Below, piece by piece: positions 52,582 to 60,941 of a DNA stretch of 64,000 nt. Location: contig NZ_JNNU01000003.1 of assembly GCF_000732195.1 (NCBI RefSeq), positions 310,001 to 374,000 on the forward strand, given 5' to 3'. Positions within the stretch are counted from its first letter, which is position 1; every line of letters starts with the position of its first letter. The notes beneath the pieces are model-generated. The model had not been told where the DNA came from and ran no database searches. It saw only the letters and a program-made list of their open reading frames with translations. Both the position numbers and the translations under genes were made by a program. Source of the DNA: Neorhizobium vignae (GTDB taxonomy: Bacteria > Pseudomonadota > Alphaproteobacteria > Rhizobiales > Rhizobiaceae).

Positions 52582-54869
52582 GCGGGCCTCTTTTCAAGGT
52601 GCTTTTCAACGGAGAGGATAGGCAGCCATTGGCTCTTGAAGATCTTTCGATCGACCTCTTCCACCAAAGCCGTCATCGCAGGACTATCGCCGGCGCGGGC
52701 GTCGTCGCAGCCCCACATCTGCACGGACGGCAGCAAATAGGAGTCGAACCCGGACCGGCTGAGGCGGAGGCCGAGATCCAGACCCTTTTCCTGCGTGCCG
52801 AGATAGCCGCCGGAAAAGCCGCCCGCACGCGACAGGGCGTCGCGGGGCATGACGCAGCATTCGAGCGAGGCCGCCGCGATGCTGGTCACCTTCATGTCGG
52901 TCACCGCTTTGATCGGATATCCGGCGTAGCGGCCCACAACCGGTTGGTCGTCGTTGCCGTCGTCGATCCAGCTTCCTGCCCAGCGAACCGAATGGTCTTC
53001 GTAAGCCAGGACGGGCGAGATTATGCTTCCTTTCATCGCGGAAGCCGCGGCCACGAGCTTGCCATACCAGCCTGTCCCGTGTGGAATCAGCGAGGCGGAG
53101 AGCGACACGACCGTTTCACAGGAAAGCGCCTGCGTGCCCGTTTCCAGCATGTCGTAGACGTCACCTGTTCCCTTCATCGACACCAACCTGACCGAAAGGC
53201 GATAGAAACGCGCGAGCTCCTTGAGGCGGGCGGCCTGCCTGCGAAATCGCTCGGCAGGCATGGCGATCACAATCGGCGCGCTTCGGGTTTCCGGATCGAG
53301 CGCGAGCAGGGCAAGCAGCGGGGAGATGTCTTCCTCGCTCTCGCCTACGCCGATGATAACCGGCAAGCCGTTTTCCTCGTCGAAAAATCCGGCATCTACG
53401 ATCGTTTCGATGACCGGCGCCGATCTTCCTGATGATTGTGTGAGGAACGGGATAAGGTGTGCATCGACGATCGCCGGCAGCGCGCTGTTGGCGGGATCGA
53501 TCGAGCCGATCTGGCGCAATGCCGCCGAACGTGCCGAAAGGCGTGTCGGTTTTACCGGCAGAAACGCACGGCGCGAATCCTGCAGCGTCAGTTCGAAATA
53601 CGGGAGGACACCGGGATCTTCACCCGATAACTGGGCGTGGACGACGAAGCCGTGGGCGCGCTGATCTCCCCGGAGACCCGGCACAAAGTGCGCCTGGTCG
53701 TTGAAACTGTCGGTGACGTCGGGGCGATCGAAGCGCGTCCAGTGCTCGTCGAGGCTGGCCGCGGCATTGCGTCGGCGCAGTCTGACTGTCGCGACGTGGC
53801 CATCGGGGTCGTAAAGCCAGCCGGAGATGAGGAGATTCCCCGCATCTGCCTCGAATATGCTGTCTATCCCCATCCGGACGAGATAGGGCAGGCTGGAGAC
53901 GGTTTCCTTCCCCTCGAAGCTGTTGGCGGCCGCCCGCAGGGACAGGAGCACCTCCGGCGTGCCATGGGTGCGCATCAGGATCGACCGGATATGTTCGGGT
54001 GTTTCCTGCGGATCGGCGATGCGCTTTCGAGGGTGGATCGCAACATGCCTCCAACCGGTGCGCCCCCGAAAGACCAGACCCTCTATGTCGGCAGCGCGGG
54101 CAGCCTCGTCCGTCTCGATAAGGCCGACAAAACCAGCGGCGCCATCAGGAGCGTCGGGACGTGTGAAGGTGGCGATACCGCATTCCGCGACCACCGGCGT
54201 CGCCTTTCCGATCAGGGACATCCGGCAGGGTCCAGGCGTCATGCCGCGGCTCCAGCCCTGCAGGAATGTCACGCCATCATGGCTCTCGCCGATCAGTTCG
54301 ACGAAGCCGTCGTTGGCGTGGGTGGCCTGTAGAAGCGCGATAATGGTGAGAAGCCTGCGGCGGCTGAGATTGCCGGTCATCAGAGTGTCTACGAGCCGGT
54401 TTATGACGGCGCCCGACTGAGATCCGGCGGACTCCAACAGGAGCGCGGCCGCTTCCTCCGTTGAGACAAGACGGGACGCAAAGATGTAGGGCGTGCCCGT
54501 CCCATTCTCTCCGAAGCGTATCGTGGTCATGGCAAGGTCCGTGTCCCCTGCCGGAAGGAGCGCCGCGAAGCCGTGCTTGGTCCGCGCTGAGGAGGGCCCC
54601 GATCGCCATTCCGAGACAAATGCGTTTCGCGTGTCGGCCTGGTCCTCGCCGACGCCAACCGTCACGTCACCGGCCGGGACATGGCCGAGGCCGATAACGA
54701 GCAGGGTTATCTCATCCACGCGACAGCCGATAACCCTTCCGGGGCGCATCGCCCTGCTCGCACCCTGCTTGGTGGGCATTGGTTTGGCGACCAGGGGGCT
54801 GGCGATGGGAGGATTGGTAACCGTGGGGGATTGTTCCGTAACCAGCATGCCTTGCCCTCCCTCGGTCAT
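52578..54869 (-). CDS. Large GT2-like protein with apparently degenerate catalytic motifs
   Basis: A 763-residue protein. The N-terminal 350 residues are of unknown fold; residues about 350-450 hold a beta-sandwich-like domain (NLLISGWLYDPDGHVATVRLRR) also recognisable in two neighbours. The C-terminal 300 residues follow a GT2 layout, but the DxD-equivalent NSD of the 772-aa paralogue is SAS here (VVSLSASLIPHGTGW), and the ED catalytic-base segment (YEDSDL) is QEKGLDL. It may be an inactive or scaffold GT. ATG 54869 overlaps the upstream stop. Confidence 0.7.
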   Translation of the reverse strand: MTEGGQGMLVTEQSPTVTNPPIASPLVAKPMPTKQGASRAMRPGRVIGCRVDEITLLVIGLGHVPAGDVTVGVGEDQADTRNAFVSEWRSGPSSARTKHGFAALLPAGDTDLAMTTIRFGENGTGTPYIFASRLVSTEEAAALLLESAGSQSGAVINRLVDTLMTGNLSRRRLLTIIALLQATHANDGFVELIGESHDGVTFLQGWSRGMTPGPCRMSLIGKATPVVAECGIATFTRPDAPDGAAGFVGLIETDEAARAADIEGLVFRGRTGWRHVAIHPRKRIADPQETPEHIRSILMRTHGTPEVLLSLRAAANSFEGKETVSSLPYLVRMGIDSIFEADAGNLLISGWLYDPDGHVATVRLRRRNAAASLDEHWTRFDRPDVTDSFNDQAHFVPGLRGDQRAHGFVVHAQLSGEDPGVLPYFELTLQDSRRAFLPVKPTRLSARSAALRQIGSIDPANSALPAIVDAHLIPFLTQSSGRSAPVIETIVDAGFFDEENGLPVIIGVGESEEDISPLLALLALDPETRSAPIVIAMPAERFRRQAARLKELARFYRLSVRLVSMKGTGDVYDMLETGTQALSCETVVSLSASLIPHGTGWYGKLVAAASAMKGSIISPVLAYEDHSVRWAGSWIDDGNDDQPVVGRYAGYPIKAVTDMKVTSIAAASLECCVMPRDALSRAGGFSGGYLGTQEKGLDLGLRLSRSGFDSYLLPSVQMWGCDDARAGDSPAMTALVEEVDRKIFKSQWLPILSVEKHLEKRPA

Positions 54870-55597
54870 ATCCTGGCAATCAGCGCGAGGCCGGCGCCAG
54901 CGGTAAATCCGACCAGAACGAACAGCAGCAACAGCATGGGTTTGAATTCGGCGCTTGCCCGCTTTTTCAATGCACTGATGTTCTTCTCCATCCCCGCCAC
55001 GACTCCGTCCAGCCGCATCAGGTGGACATCGAGGTCATTCAGTCTTTGGCCGACCTCCACCTTGAGGTTTTCGACGGCGTTGCCGATTTCGGTCAGGCCG
55101 GTGGTTTCGGTCTTGTCCGCATCGATTTCCGGTGCGCGCTGCAGGGAGCGCTGCGAGACCTGCAACTGCCGCTGCGACGCCATCAGCACATCAAGCTTGT
55201 CGAGCACTTTCGCCAGCGGCGCCGCGATCAGGGCTTCGGCCGCCTGCTCGTTCGGCTGCGGAACACGCAGAGCCTGTTCGGAACCGCTTCCATTGCGCGC
55301 CATGACGACGATATCGTTGGCGCGCGAATGGAGGGGATCGGGCAGCGCGATTTCGAATGCGTGTTTGCCGTCGCCGATACCGTTGCGCCGCAGGTCGGGA
55401 CGATTGCGATCGGCAACGGCCTCAGCAATTATCTTGCCATCGAGAAGGACACGGATGGTCAGCCGTTGATCCGGCGCCATCGGGTCGAACGCCCAGCCGA
55501 AAATCCTGCCCATGTCGACGGCGTCCACCCGGCCATTCATCGGCTTCACGTTGTCCTGTTCGGATGCGGCATCCGGTCGTTCGGCGGGACTGGTCAT
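54866..55597 (-). CDS. Membrane-tethered coiled-coil protein with an N-terminal beta-sandwich-like domain
   Basis: 243 residues. The N-terminal 100 residues contain GRIFGWAFDPMAPDQRLTI with GDGKHAFEIALP, the same domain type as in the large GTs. Residues about 130-215 are helical with heptad-like repeats (IGNAVENLKVEVGQRLNDLDVHLMRL), and a single C-terminal membrane helix follows (MLLLLFVLVGFTAGAGLALIA, about 221-241). No enzymatic motif. It could anchor glycosyltransferases at the inner membrane. Both ends overlap neighbours by 4 bp. Confidence 0.7.
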   Translation of the reverse strand: MTSPAERPDAASEQDNVKPMNGRVDAVDMGRIFGWAFDPMAPDQRLTIRVLLDGKIIAEAVADRNRPDLRRNGIGDGKHAFEIALPDPLHSRANDIVVMARNGSGSEQALRVPQPNEQAAEALIAAPLAKVLDKLDVLMASQRQLQVSQRSLQRAPEIDADKTETTGLTEIGNAVENLKVEVGQRLNDLDVHLMRLDGVVAGMEKNISALKKRASAEFKPMLLLLFVLVGFTAGAGLALIARI

Positions 55598-56856
55598 ACG
55601 CTCTCCAATGCCTGAAGCTGTGCCGTCTCCATCCGCTTGAGATAGCGGCGGGCAGTCGTGTCGATGTCGTCGGGCTTGCGGGCGTTTTGCGCGAACAGGT
55701 GCAGCAGTTCAGGGTTTTCCACGATGTCGCGCATCGTTGCGGCGAGCGCCCGGGCATCGTTGGGCGGGACGGTCAGGCCGTTGATGCCATGCTCGACCAT
55801 TTCAGCCATTCCGCCGATATTGCTGGCGATGACCGGACGGCCTTGTGCCTGGGCTTCCTGAATGACCAGCGGTGCGTTTTCCCACCAGACGGAAGGGACG
55901 ATGGTGCAATCGACCGCGGCCACCAGATCGCCGATATCTTCGCGTCGATAGGGGCCACGGCCCTGCACGGATCCTGATGTTTCGGCAAAGCGCCGATTGA
56001 TCTCCTCAACAAATGTCTCGCTCTGGAAGGGCGCGCCGCCATGGACGCGAAGTTCGAAATCCAGGCCGTCGGCCAGAAGCTGACGCGCCGCCTCGAGCAA
56101 GACGGTCACCCCTTTCCAGGGATTGAGATTGCCGAAATATCCGAAGACCGGCTTGCCTCCCTGGAGCAGATCTCTTCGCACGCCGGCGTCGCGGACGGGG
56201 ATGCCATTGGGAATGACGCTGATCGTATTTTCGTCCAGTCCCCACTGCACGTAGCGATCCCGCAAAAACGCGCTTGGCGAGACGAAGTGGTCAACCGTGC
56301 TCAACAGGGCCTTCAGGTGGCGTTCGCGCAAGGCAAAGCGATCAAGCGGAATGTCCTTGAAGCAGGCATGGCAGCGGTCGGGGCTGGACTGGTGACAAAG
56401 CTCCTTGCTGCCGGTGCGCACCATCAGGCCGTCATGGTGGCAGATGGGGTAGTAGTCGTGGAGTGTCATGACGATCTGACAGTCGGGCAGGGTGCGGCGG
56501 ACGATGTGGGGGAACTCGGCGCCAAGCAGGAGCATGTGATGGAGATGAACCACATCCGGCCGGAAATCGCGCAGCAGTTCGGCTATGTCGGGCACGACGC
56601 CATAGAGGTCGATCTGGCTCATGTAGAAGCGATCGAAATGTCCGGACCACAGCAGGATTTCGTCTCCCGCCGAGCCGATGCTCTGGAAACTCGTGCCTGG
56701 TCTCGCTTCGCGATGAATATGGTTTGTGGCACCGAGAAACAGAGCTTCATGGCCCTCGCGCTGATAGGCGCGAAACAGGTCATGAGCGAATATCTCGGTT
56801 CCGCCCGGATGAAGGGACGGATGGTTGTGGGCAGCGACCAGAATGCGCTTGCTCAT
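55594..56856 (-). CDS. Glycosyltransferase family 4 (GT-B fold)
   Basis: About 420 residues from ATG 56856 (MSKRILVAAHNHPSLHPGGTE); a long upstream frame lies inside the methyltransferase gene and is rejected. The C-terminal domain has VFGYFGNLNPWKGVTVLLEA and SVWWENAPLVIQEAQAQGRPVIASNIGGMAEMV. It has the same Cys/His loop as the GT4 at 51262-52581 (CHHDG, CHACF), so the two are likely paralogues that add successive sugars. The start overlaps the methyltransferase stop (ATGA). Confidence 0.9.
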   Translation of the reverse strand: MSKRILVAAHNHPSLHPGGTEIFAHDLFRAYQREGHEALFLGATNHIHREARPGTSFQSIGSAGDEILLWSGHFDRFYMSQIDLYGVVPDIAELLRDFRPDVVHLHHMLLLGAEFPHIVRRTLPDCQIVMTLHDYYPICHHDGLMVRTGSKELCHQSSPDRCHACFKDIPLDRFALRERHLKALLSTVDHFVSPSAFLRDRYVQWGLDENTISVIPNGIPVRDAGVRRDLLQGGKPVFGYFGNLNPWKGVTVLLEAARQLLADGLDFELRVHGGAPFQSETFVEEINRRFAETSGSVQGRGPYRREDIGDLVAAVDCTIVPSVWWENAPLVIQEAQAQGRPVIASNIGGMAEMVEHGINGLTVPPNDARALAATMRDIVENPELLHLFAQNARKPDDIDTTARRYLKRMETAQLQALESV

Positions 56857-57692
56857 CGGCCATTTCCCCGGCGCTTCGCCACAATGAAATCCTGATGGTG
56901 AGCCGCTTTGGTGCCCCGCCAATGGCCAAGCGATTTCAGGGCGATGGAGAGCCCGGCCCGTTCGAGCGCCTTGTCCAGAAAGCCGTCTTCGAAGCCAACC
57001 GCCGCAAGCGGTGCCTGGTTGGGCACGAACCAGCACGGGCTTTCCCCATAACGGCGGAACGCAAGGCGCGGATCGCGCCGCCCGTGCTCGTTTGCCGCCG
57101 CGATCCGGTCGACCACGAAGGCCGTCATGAACAGGCGTCCGCCGGGTGACAGGACCCTGCGAACCTCGGCGAGGTAAACGAGGACTTCCGCAGGGGGCAG
57201 GTGAGTGACTACCGACGTCATGATGACGAAGTCGAAATGGTGATCCGGAAAGGGAAGCCTCAGGACCTTGCCGCTGACCTTGCCGTTCGGATTGTAGAGT
57301 TCGTGCGCGATATCCAGTCGCTGGAAGGCGAAATTGGAATAGGCGGGCGTGATCGTCCGCTGGCACCAGTCGATGCCGCCCTCGACCGGGTCGATGCCAT
57401 CGTAGCGGCTCGTCTGCGGATCGAGATATTGAGTGAGCGGCACGGCCATCCGGCCGATACCGCAGCCGATGTCGAGCACGCGGGCCTCTTCGCGCAGGCC
57501 GCCGATACGGATGAAGTGCCCTAGGAATTCCGCGCCTATCGCACGAAAATCACCGTCCCCCACGAAGACATTGGTGGGTTCCGGCTGCGGCAGAAAACGG
57601 TTGCCCCGAACGGCTTCAAGCAACCAGCGAACACGGTCCTCGTCGACCAGCCGAGCCGGCTTGGGAGGCTGCGCGAGTGCTACCTGTGTCAC
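56853..57692 (-). CDS. Class I SAM-dependent methyltransferase
   Basis: A 279-residue methyltransferase with the SAM motif VLDIGCGIGRMAVPL (about residues 73-87), acidic motif YDGIDPVEGGIDW, and LPFPDHHFDFVIMTSVVTHLP followed by LSPGGRLFMTAFV. It probably O-methylates a glycan residue, for example a terminal rhamnose, by context only. It is linked to both neighbours by 4-bp overlaps. Confidence 0.87.
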   Translation of the reverse strand: MTQVALAQPPKPARLVDEDRVRWLLEAVRGNRFLPQPEPTNVFVGDGDFRAIGAEFLGHFIRIGGLREEARVLDIGCGIGRMAVPLTQYLDPQTSRYDGIDPVEGGIDWCQRTITPAYSNFAFQRLDIAHELYNPNGKVSGKVLRLPFPDHHFDFVIMTSVVTHLPPAEVLVYLAEVRRVLSPGGRLFMTAFVVDRIAAANEHGRRDPRLAFRRYGESPCWFVPNQAPLAAVGFEDGFLDKALERAGLSIALKSLGHWRGTKAAHHQDFIVAKRRGNGR

Positions 57693-60007
57693 GCTGCGTT
57701 CCTTTCCCTGTCTCTCCTATTCGTGGCGGCGGGGCGATCTTGATCTCTGCCGAATTGGTTCGCCATCAAGTCGGTGATGTCGTCCTCCCAGCGTTGCGTA
57801 TGCAGCCATGAATTGTATTGGCTGGCAACGCCGCGCATATAGTCCTGGCTACGGCGGATCGAGCGGCGCTCGAAATGATACAGGCACGCAGCCGGCTCAT
57901 AGGCGATCTGGAGCCCGAGACGGCGGATCTTGAGGCAGAGGTCACTGTCCTCGTAGTCGCCGATCACGTAGTCCTCGGTGAAGCCGCCGACGCGCTCGTA
58001 GATGGCCCTGCGGGTCACGAGGCAGGCCCCGGTGACGCCGGGGACTTCGCGGCCTTGTTGGGCGGGAGCGTAGTCTCCGGGCATGCCCTTGTTGAAATGG
58101 TGATTCAACCAGATCCCGCGCTGGTCGCGGCCAAAATAGAGGCCCGCATGCTGCAGCGATCCGTCTTCGAAAAGCAGTTTCGGGCCGATGGCGCCCAGCC
58201 TGCTGTTTTCCAGCAGCGGCCGCGACAGCATCTGAAGCCAACCTGGTCCCTTTGGCACGACATCCGAATTGAGCATGACCAGAATGGCGCCGCGGGCAAA
58301 CCGAGCGCCGGCATTGCAGGCTCGTGCGTAGCCGCTATTGCGGTTCATGATGACCAGTTTCATCGGCAGCCCGTGCAGGAGGTGCAGGCCGCCCAGCATA
58401 TGCTCCGTCTCATCCTGGATTTCCGGTGAATCGAGGACAAAGATGATCTCGGCATTGGCGACGAGCCACGGATCGGTGGCCATTCCCGACAGTTGGAAGC
58501 GCAGGAAATCGAGGACCTTGTAGAGGGGGATGACAATCGAAACGAGGGGTGTGGTTTCGGGCAGGCTGTAATCCTTCGTGGAATCGACCTCTATGGTCTT
58601 GCCCAGTCGCCGTTCTATGTCCTGCAGGGCGGGCGCGAGGATCGTGCGGAACGCACTGTCGACCGCATGCTGCGGCGGCACGGCGCGCAGGACATGGTTT
58701 CGCTGCGTTGCGGGCTCGAAAGGCTGCGGCTTGGGTATCAGCGGCCGGACGGCTCCCGAAGCAAGGCGCAACTGAAATCGCGGCTGCAGGAGCGGGCCCG
58801 GAGATTCCGTTAGCGGGATCCAGGCAACGAAACCGGTCACATCGGTCTTGCTCTTCTCATCCTTGCCTTCCGCCCAGGCCGGGAATTTGTAGCTGTTTGC
58901 GTCAAGCGGAACGGCTGTGCCGTCTTCCTTGAGGTAGTCGATGCCGGCGAAGGCGGATGACGGTGCATGGAACCAGCCGCCTGCCAGAAGGCCATCGTCG
59001 AGCGCCAGGGCGAGATCGATTTCTCCGGACGGATGCATCGACGACTTGGCAATCCGGGTTGCAGGCAGCGGGGCGTTGACCTGAAGGTCGATCGCCGTCG
59101 CGGCGCTGCCTTCCGGCAAGGTGGCGAGGCAACGAACGATCATTTCGCGCAGTTCCACCGCCTCACGGTTTTTGCTCCACCAGCTCTGAAGGCTGGGATG
59201 GCGAGGCTTGCCATCAGCAACCTGCCGGATTGCGGCACCATTCTTGCTCAAGAGGACGATGAGAAACGGAGGAGAGGGAAAAGGCGCCTCCGCGATGAAA
59301 TGGCAGGGTTGCAGACCGCTTTTCGTTTTACGTCCGAGGACAGGCCTTGCGGCCATGCGCGCGATCGAAGTCGCGCCGATCGCATAGATCGCCATGATGT
59401 CGCCGAGGTCCGGATTGATTGCCGTCTCGATCAGATGGCGTCCCTGGGCAACCTGGCAGACGATGCCTGCGGCCTGCGGTTCAGGCACGAGCGCATGGAG
59501 GGCGTCTTCAACGATCATATGGAAAAGGTGGTCGCCGGCGATGCGGAAGGCGCTTCGCCAGACTGTCAGCAGGTTGTTGACGAACTTGATGCGGGAACCC
59601 GGCGCAAGATCCGTAAACAGCGCTTCCACATCGAGTGGCATGAGCATGTGCGCCGGCTGCATGACGACAGTTTCGGCGATTCCGCCGTGTTCCGTGCAGA
59701 TGTCCACATTCACCGGCCGCTGTTCCGGTCGCATGGCCCAGAACATGCGTTGTCTTCCGTGGCCGAGTGGAAGCATCATGCTGACCAGCGGTACAGGTGA
59801 GCGATCCATCGACAACAGGCACTTGGTGGCTGCGGGAAATGGCGAGGGGAGATCCCAGACAAGGATTGCCAAATCCGCGCCGAGCCGAAAGATTTTTGCG
59901 TTTCTGAAAACGCCGGTGGCGTCTATCGCTTCGTCGAACGTCACACGCTGCCCCTTTGGATCGGAGTTGCGCGCCCCGCGGGAGGAGGCAGGGCGCACAG
60001 AAATCAT
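57689..60007 (-). CDS. Multi-domain glycosyltransferase with C-terminal GT2 domain
   Basis: 772 residues. The C-terminal 280 residues are an intact GT2: VSIVIPLYKVLDFLRF, then MNRNSGYARACNAGARFA, MLNSDVVPKGPGWL (DxD-like NSD) and GDYEDSDLCLKI (catalytic base). The preceding 490 residues include a beta-sandwich-like domain (LALALDDGLLAGGWFHAP) and an unassigned N-terminal region that matches the layout of the 763-aa paralogue. It begins 3 bp beyond the RTX gene stop, so GT and RTX protein are co-expressed. A rhamnosyl- or hexosyltransferase role is likely. Confidence 0.85.
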   Translation of the reverse strand: MISVRPASSRGARNSDPKGQRVTFDEAIDATGVFRNAKIFRLGADLAILVWDLPSPFPAATKCLLSMDRSPVPLVSMMLPLGHGRQRMFWAMRPEQRPVNVDICTEHGGIAETVVMQPAHMLMPLDVEALFTDLAPGSRIKFVNNLLTVWRSAFRIAGDHLFHMIVEDALHALVPEPQAAGIVCQVAQGRHLIETAINPDLGDIMAIYAIGATSIARMAARPVLGRKTKSGLQPCHFIAEAPFPSPPFLIVLLSKNGAAIRQVADGKPRHPSLQSWWSKNREAVELREMIVRCLATLPEGSAATAIDLQVNAPLPATRIAKSSMHPSGEIDLALALDDGLLAGGWFHAPSSAFAGIDYLKEDGTAVPLDANSYKFPAWAEGKDEKSKTDVTGFVAWIPLTESPGPLLQPRFQLRLASGAVRPLIPKPQPFEPATQRNHVLRAVPPQHAVDSAFRTILAPALQDIERRLGKTIEVDSTKDYSLPETTPLVSIVIPLYKVLDFLRFQLSGMATDPWLVANAEIIFVLDSPEIQDETEHMLGGLHLLHGLPMKLVIMNRNSGYARACNAGARFARGAILVMLNSDVVPKGPGWLQMLSRPLLENSRLGAIGPKLLFEDGSLQHAGLYFGRDQRGIWLNHHFNKGMPGDYAPAQQGREVPGVTGACLVTRRAIYERVGGFTEDYVIGDYEDSDLCLKIRRLGLQIAYEPAACLYHFERRSIRRSQDYMRGVASQYNSWLHTQRWEDDITDLMANQFGRDQDRPAATNRRDRERNAA

Positions 60008-60009
60008 GC

Positions 60010-60669
60010 TCAGTGAACGGTGAAGTAGTTCTCGGGATTGGCATGAATGTCGTCAGCGTCGACATTGACCAATGTGAGCGTATCGCCATGGCCGAGATCC
60101 ACGACGACATTGCCACCGACCTGCGTGATGCGCGAGGCCAGATCGTCCGGCGAAGTCACGTCGAGGCCATTGATGCCCTTGGAGATCTGCAGGATATCCT
60201 CGCCAGCGGTGAAGTCGAGAATGACGTCATTGCCGCCGCCGCCGCCGAAGACGAAGACGTCGCTGCCGGCCCCGCCGACCAGGAGGTCATTGCCTGCGCC
60301 GCCATCGATGACGTCGTTGCCGTCGCCGCCGTAGAGGATGTCAGCACCCTTGCCGCCGGACAGGAGGTCACTGCCATGTCCGCCGAGCAGGGTGTCATTG
60401 CCCTTGTCGCCGTAAAGAAGATCATCACCCCAGCCGCCGACAAGGTTGTCGTCGCCAGCTTCACCGTTCAGCAAGTCGCTACCCTCGCCGCCGAACAGGG
60501 AATCATGTCCCTTTCCGCCGAACAGGATGTCGTCACCTTCACCGCCGAACACCATGTCGTGTCCGTTACCGCCGTTTACGAAATCATCGCCCCCATGGGC
60601 GCGGATGAAGTCGTTGAAGCGGGAACCGAACAGGGCATCGTCGTATGCTCCGCCTTCCAATGTGGCCAT
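60010..60669 (-). CDS. Small RTX (hemolysin-type Ca2+-binding repeat) protein, predicted type I secretion substrate
   Basis: About 219 residues from ATG 60669, which has a strong GAGGAG site; the longer frame to 60768 is unlikely. From about residue 20 to 135 there are roughly 12 tandem nonapeptides of form GGxGxDxLx (GGEGDDILF, GGKGHDSLF, GGAGNDLLV), the parallel beta-roll that binds Ca2+ outside the cell. After VFVFGGGGGNDVILDF comes a C-terminal segment ending NPENYFTVH, a typical uncleaved type I signal. There is no separate catalytic or adhesive domain: it is almost pure repeat. The exporter genes lie just upstream on the same strand. Confidence 0.92.
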   Translation of the reverse strand: MATLEGGAYDDALFGSRFNDFIRAHGGDDFVNGGNGHDMVFGGEGDDILFGGKGHDSLFGGEGSDLLNGEAGDDNLVGGWGDDLLYGDKGNDTLLGGHGSDLLSGGKGADILYGGDGNDVIDGGAGNDLLVGGAGSDVFVFGGGGGNDVILDFTAGEDILQISKGINGLDVTSPDDLASRITQVGGNVVVDLGHGDTLTLVNVDADDIHANPENYFTVH

Positions 60670-60941
60670 CTGCCTCTCCTCTTCAGGTTTGTATGAGTGC
60701 GTTGTCGGCGCAGGGTGCGACGATCTCGCGCTTGAAATGTGCACTGCAAAAAACAGAAGCGCAAGCATATCTGGCAGCTAAAATGTCAGAAGTTGGGAAA
60801 TATATTTCCTGAATTGAATATTAATGGCACATTATTTCGATAATATTGCAGTTTATAAATTAAAATTGGCGTATTTTACTTCGAAACAAATTCAATATTT
60901 GAAATAATTTCTGCTATGCAGCATTTCTTGCGGCCTAGACT
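60670..60941. promoter_or_regulatory. AT-rich control region upstream of the RTX gene
   Basis: About 270 bp of markedly AT-rich DNA between the exporter operon end and the RTX gene. It includes the perfect 14-bp palindrome GGAAATATATTTCC (60796-60809) and TTCAATATTTGAA (60891-60903), the latter of the same TTCAA-N3-TTGAA form as at 50196. It probably holds the RTX operon promoter. No gene seen. Confidence 0.5.

Noticed and set aside
60190..60640. Tandem DNA repeats considered as a CRISPR array or minisatellite
   Set aside because: The 27-bp period is the codon image of RTX nonapeptides inside an intact gene; there are no unique spacers and no cas genes.
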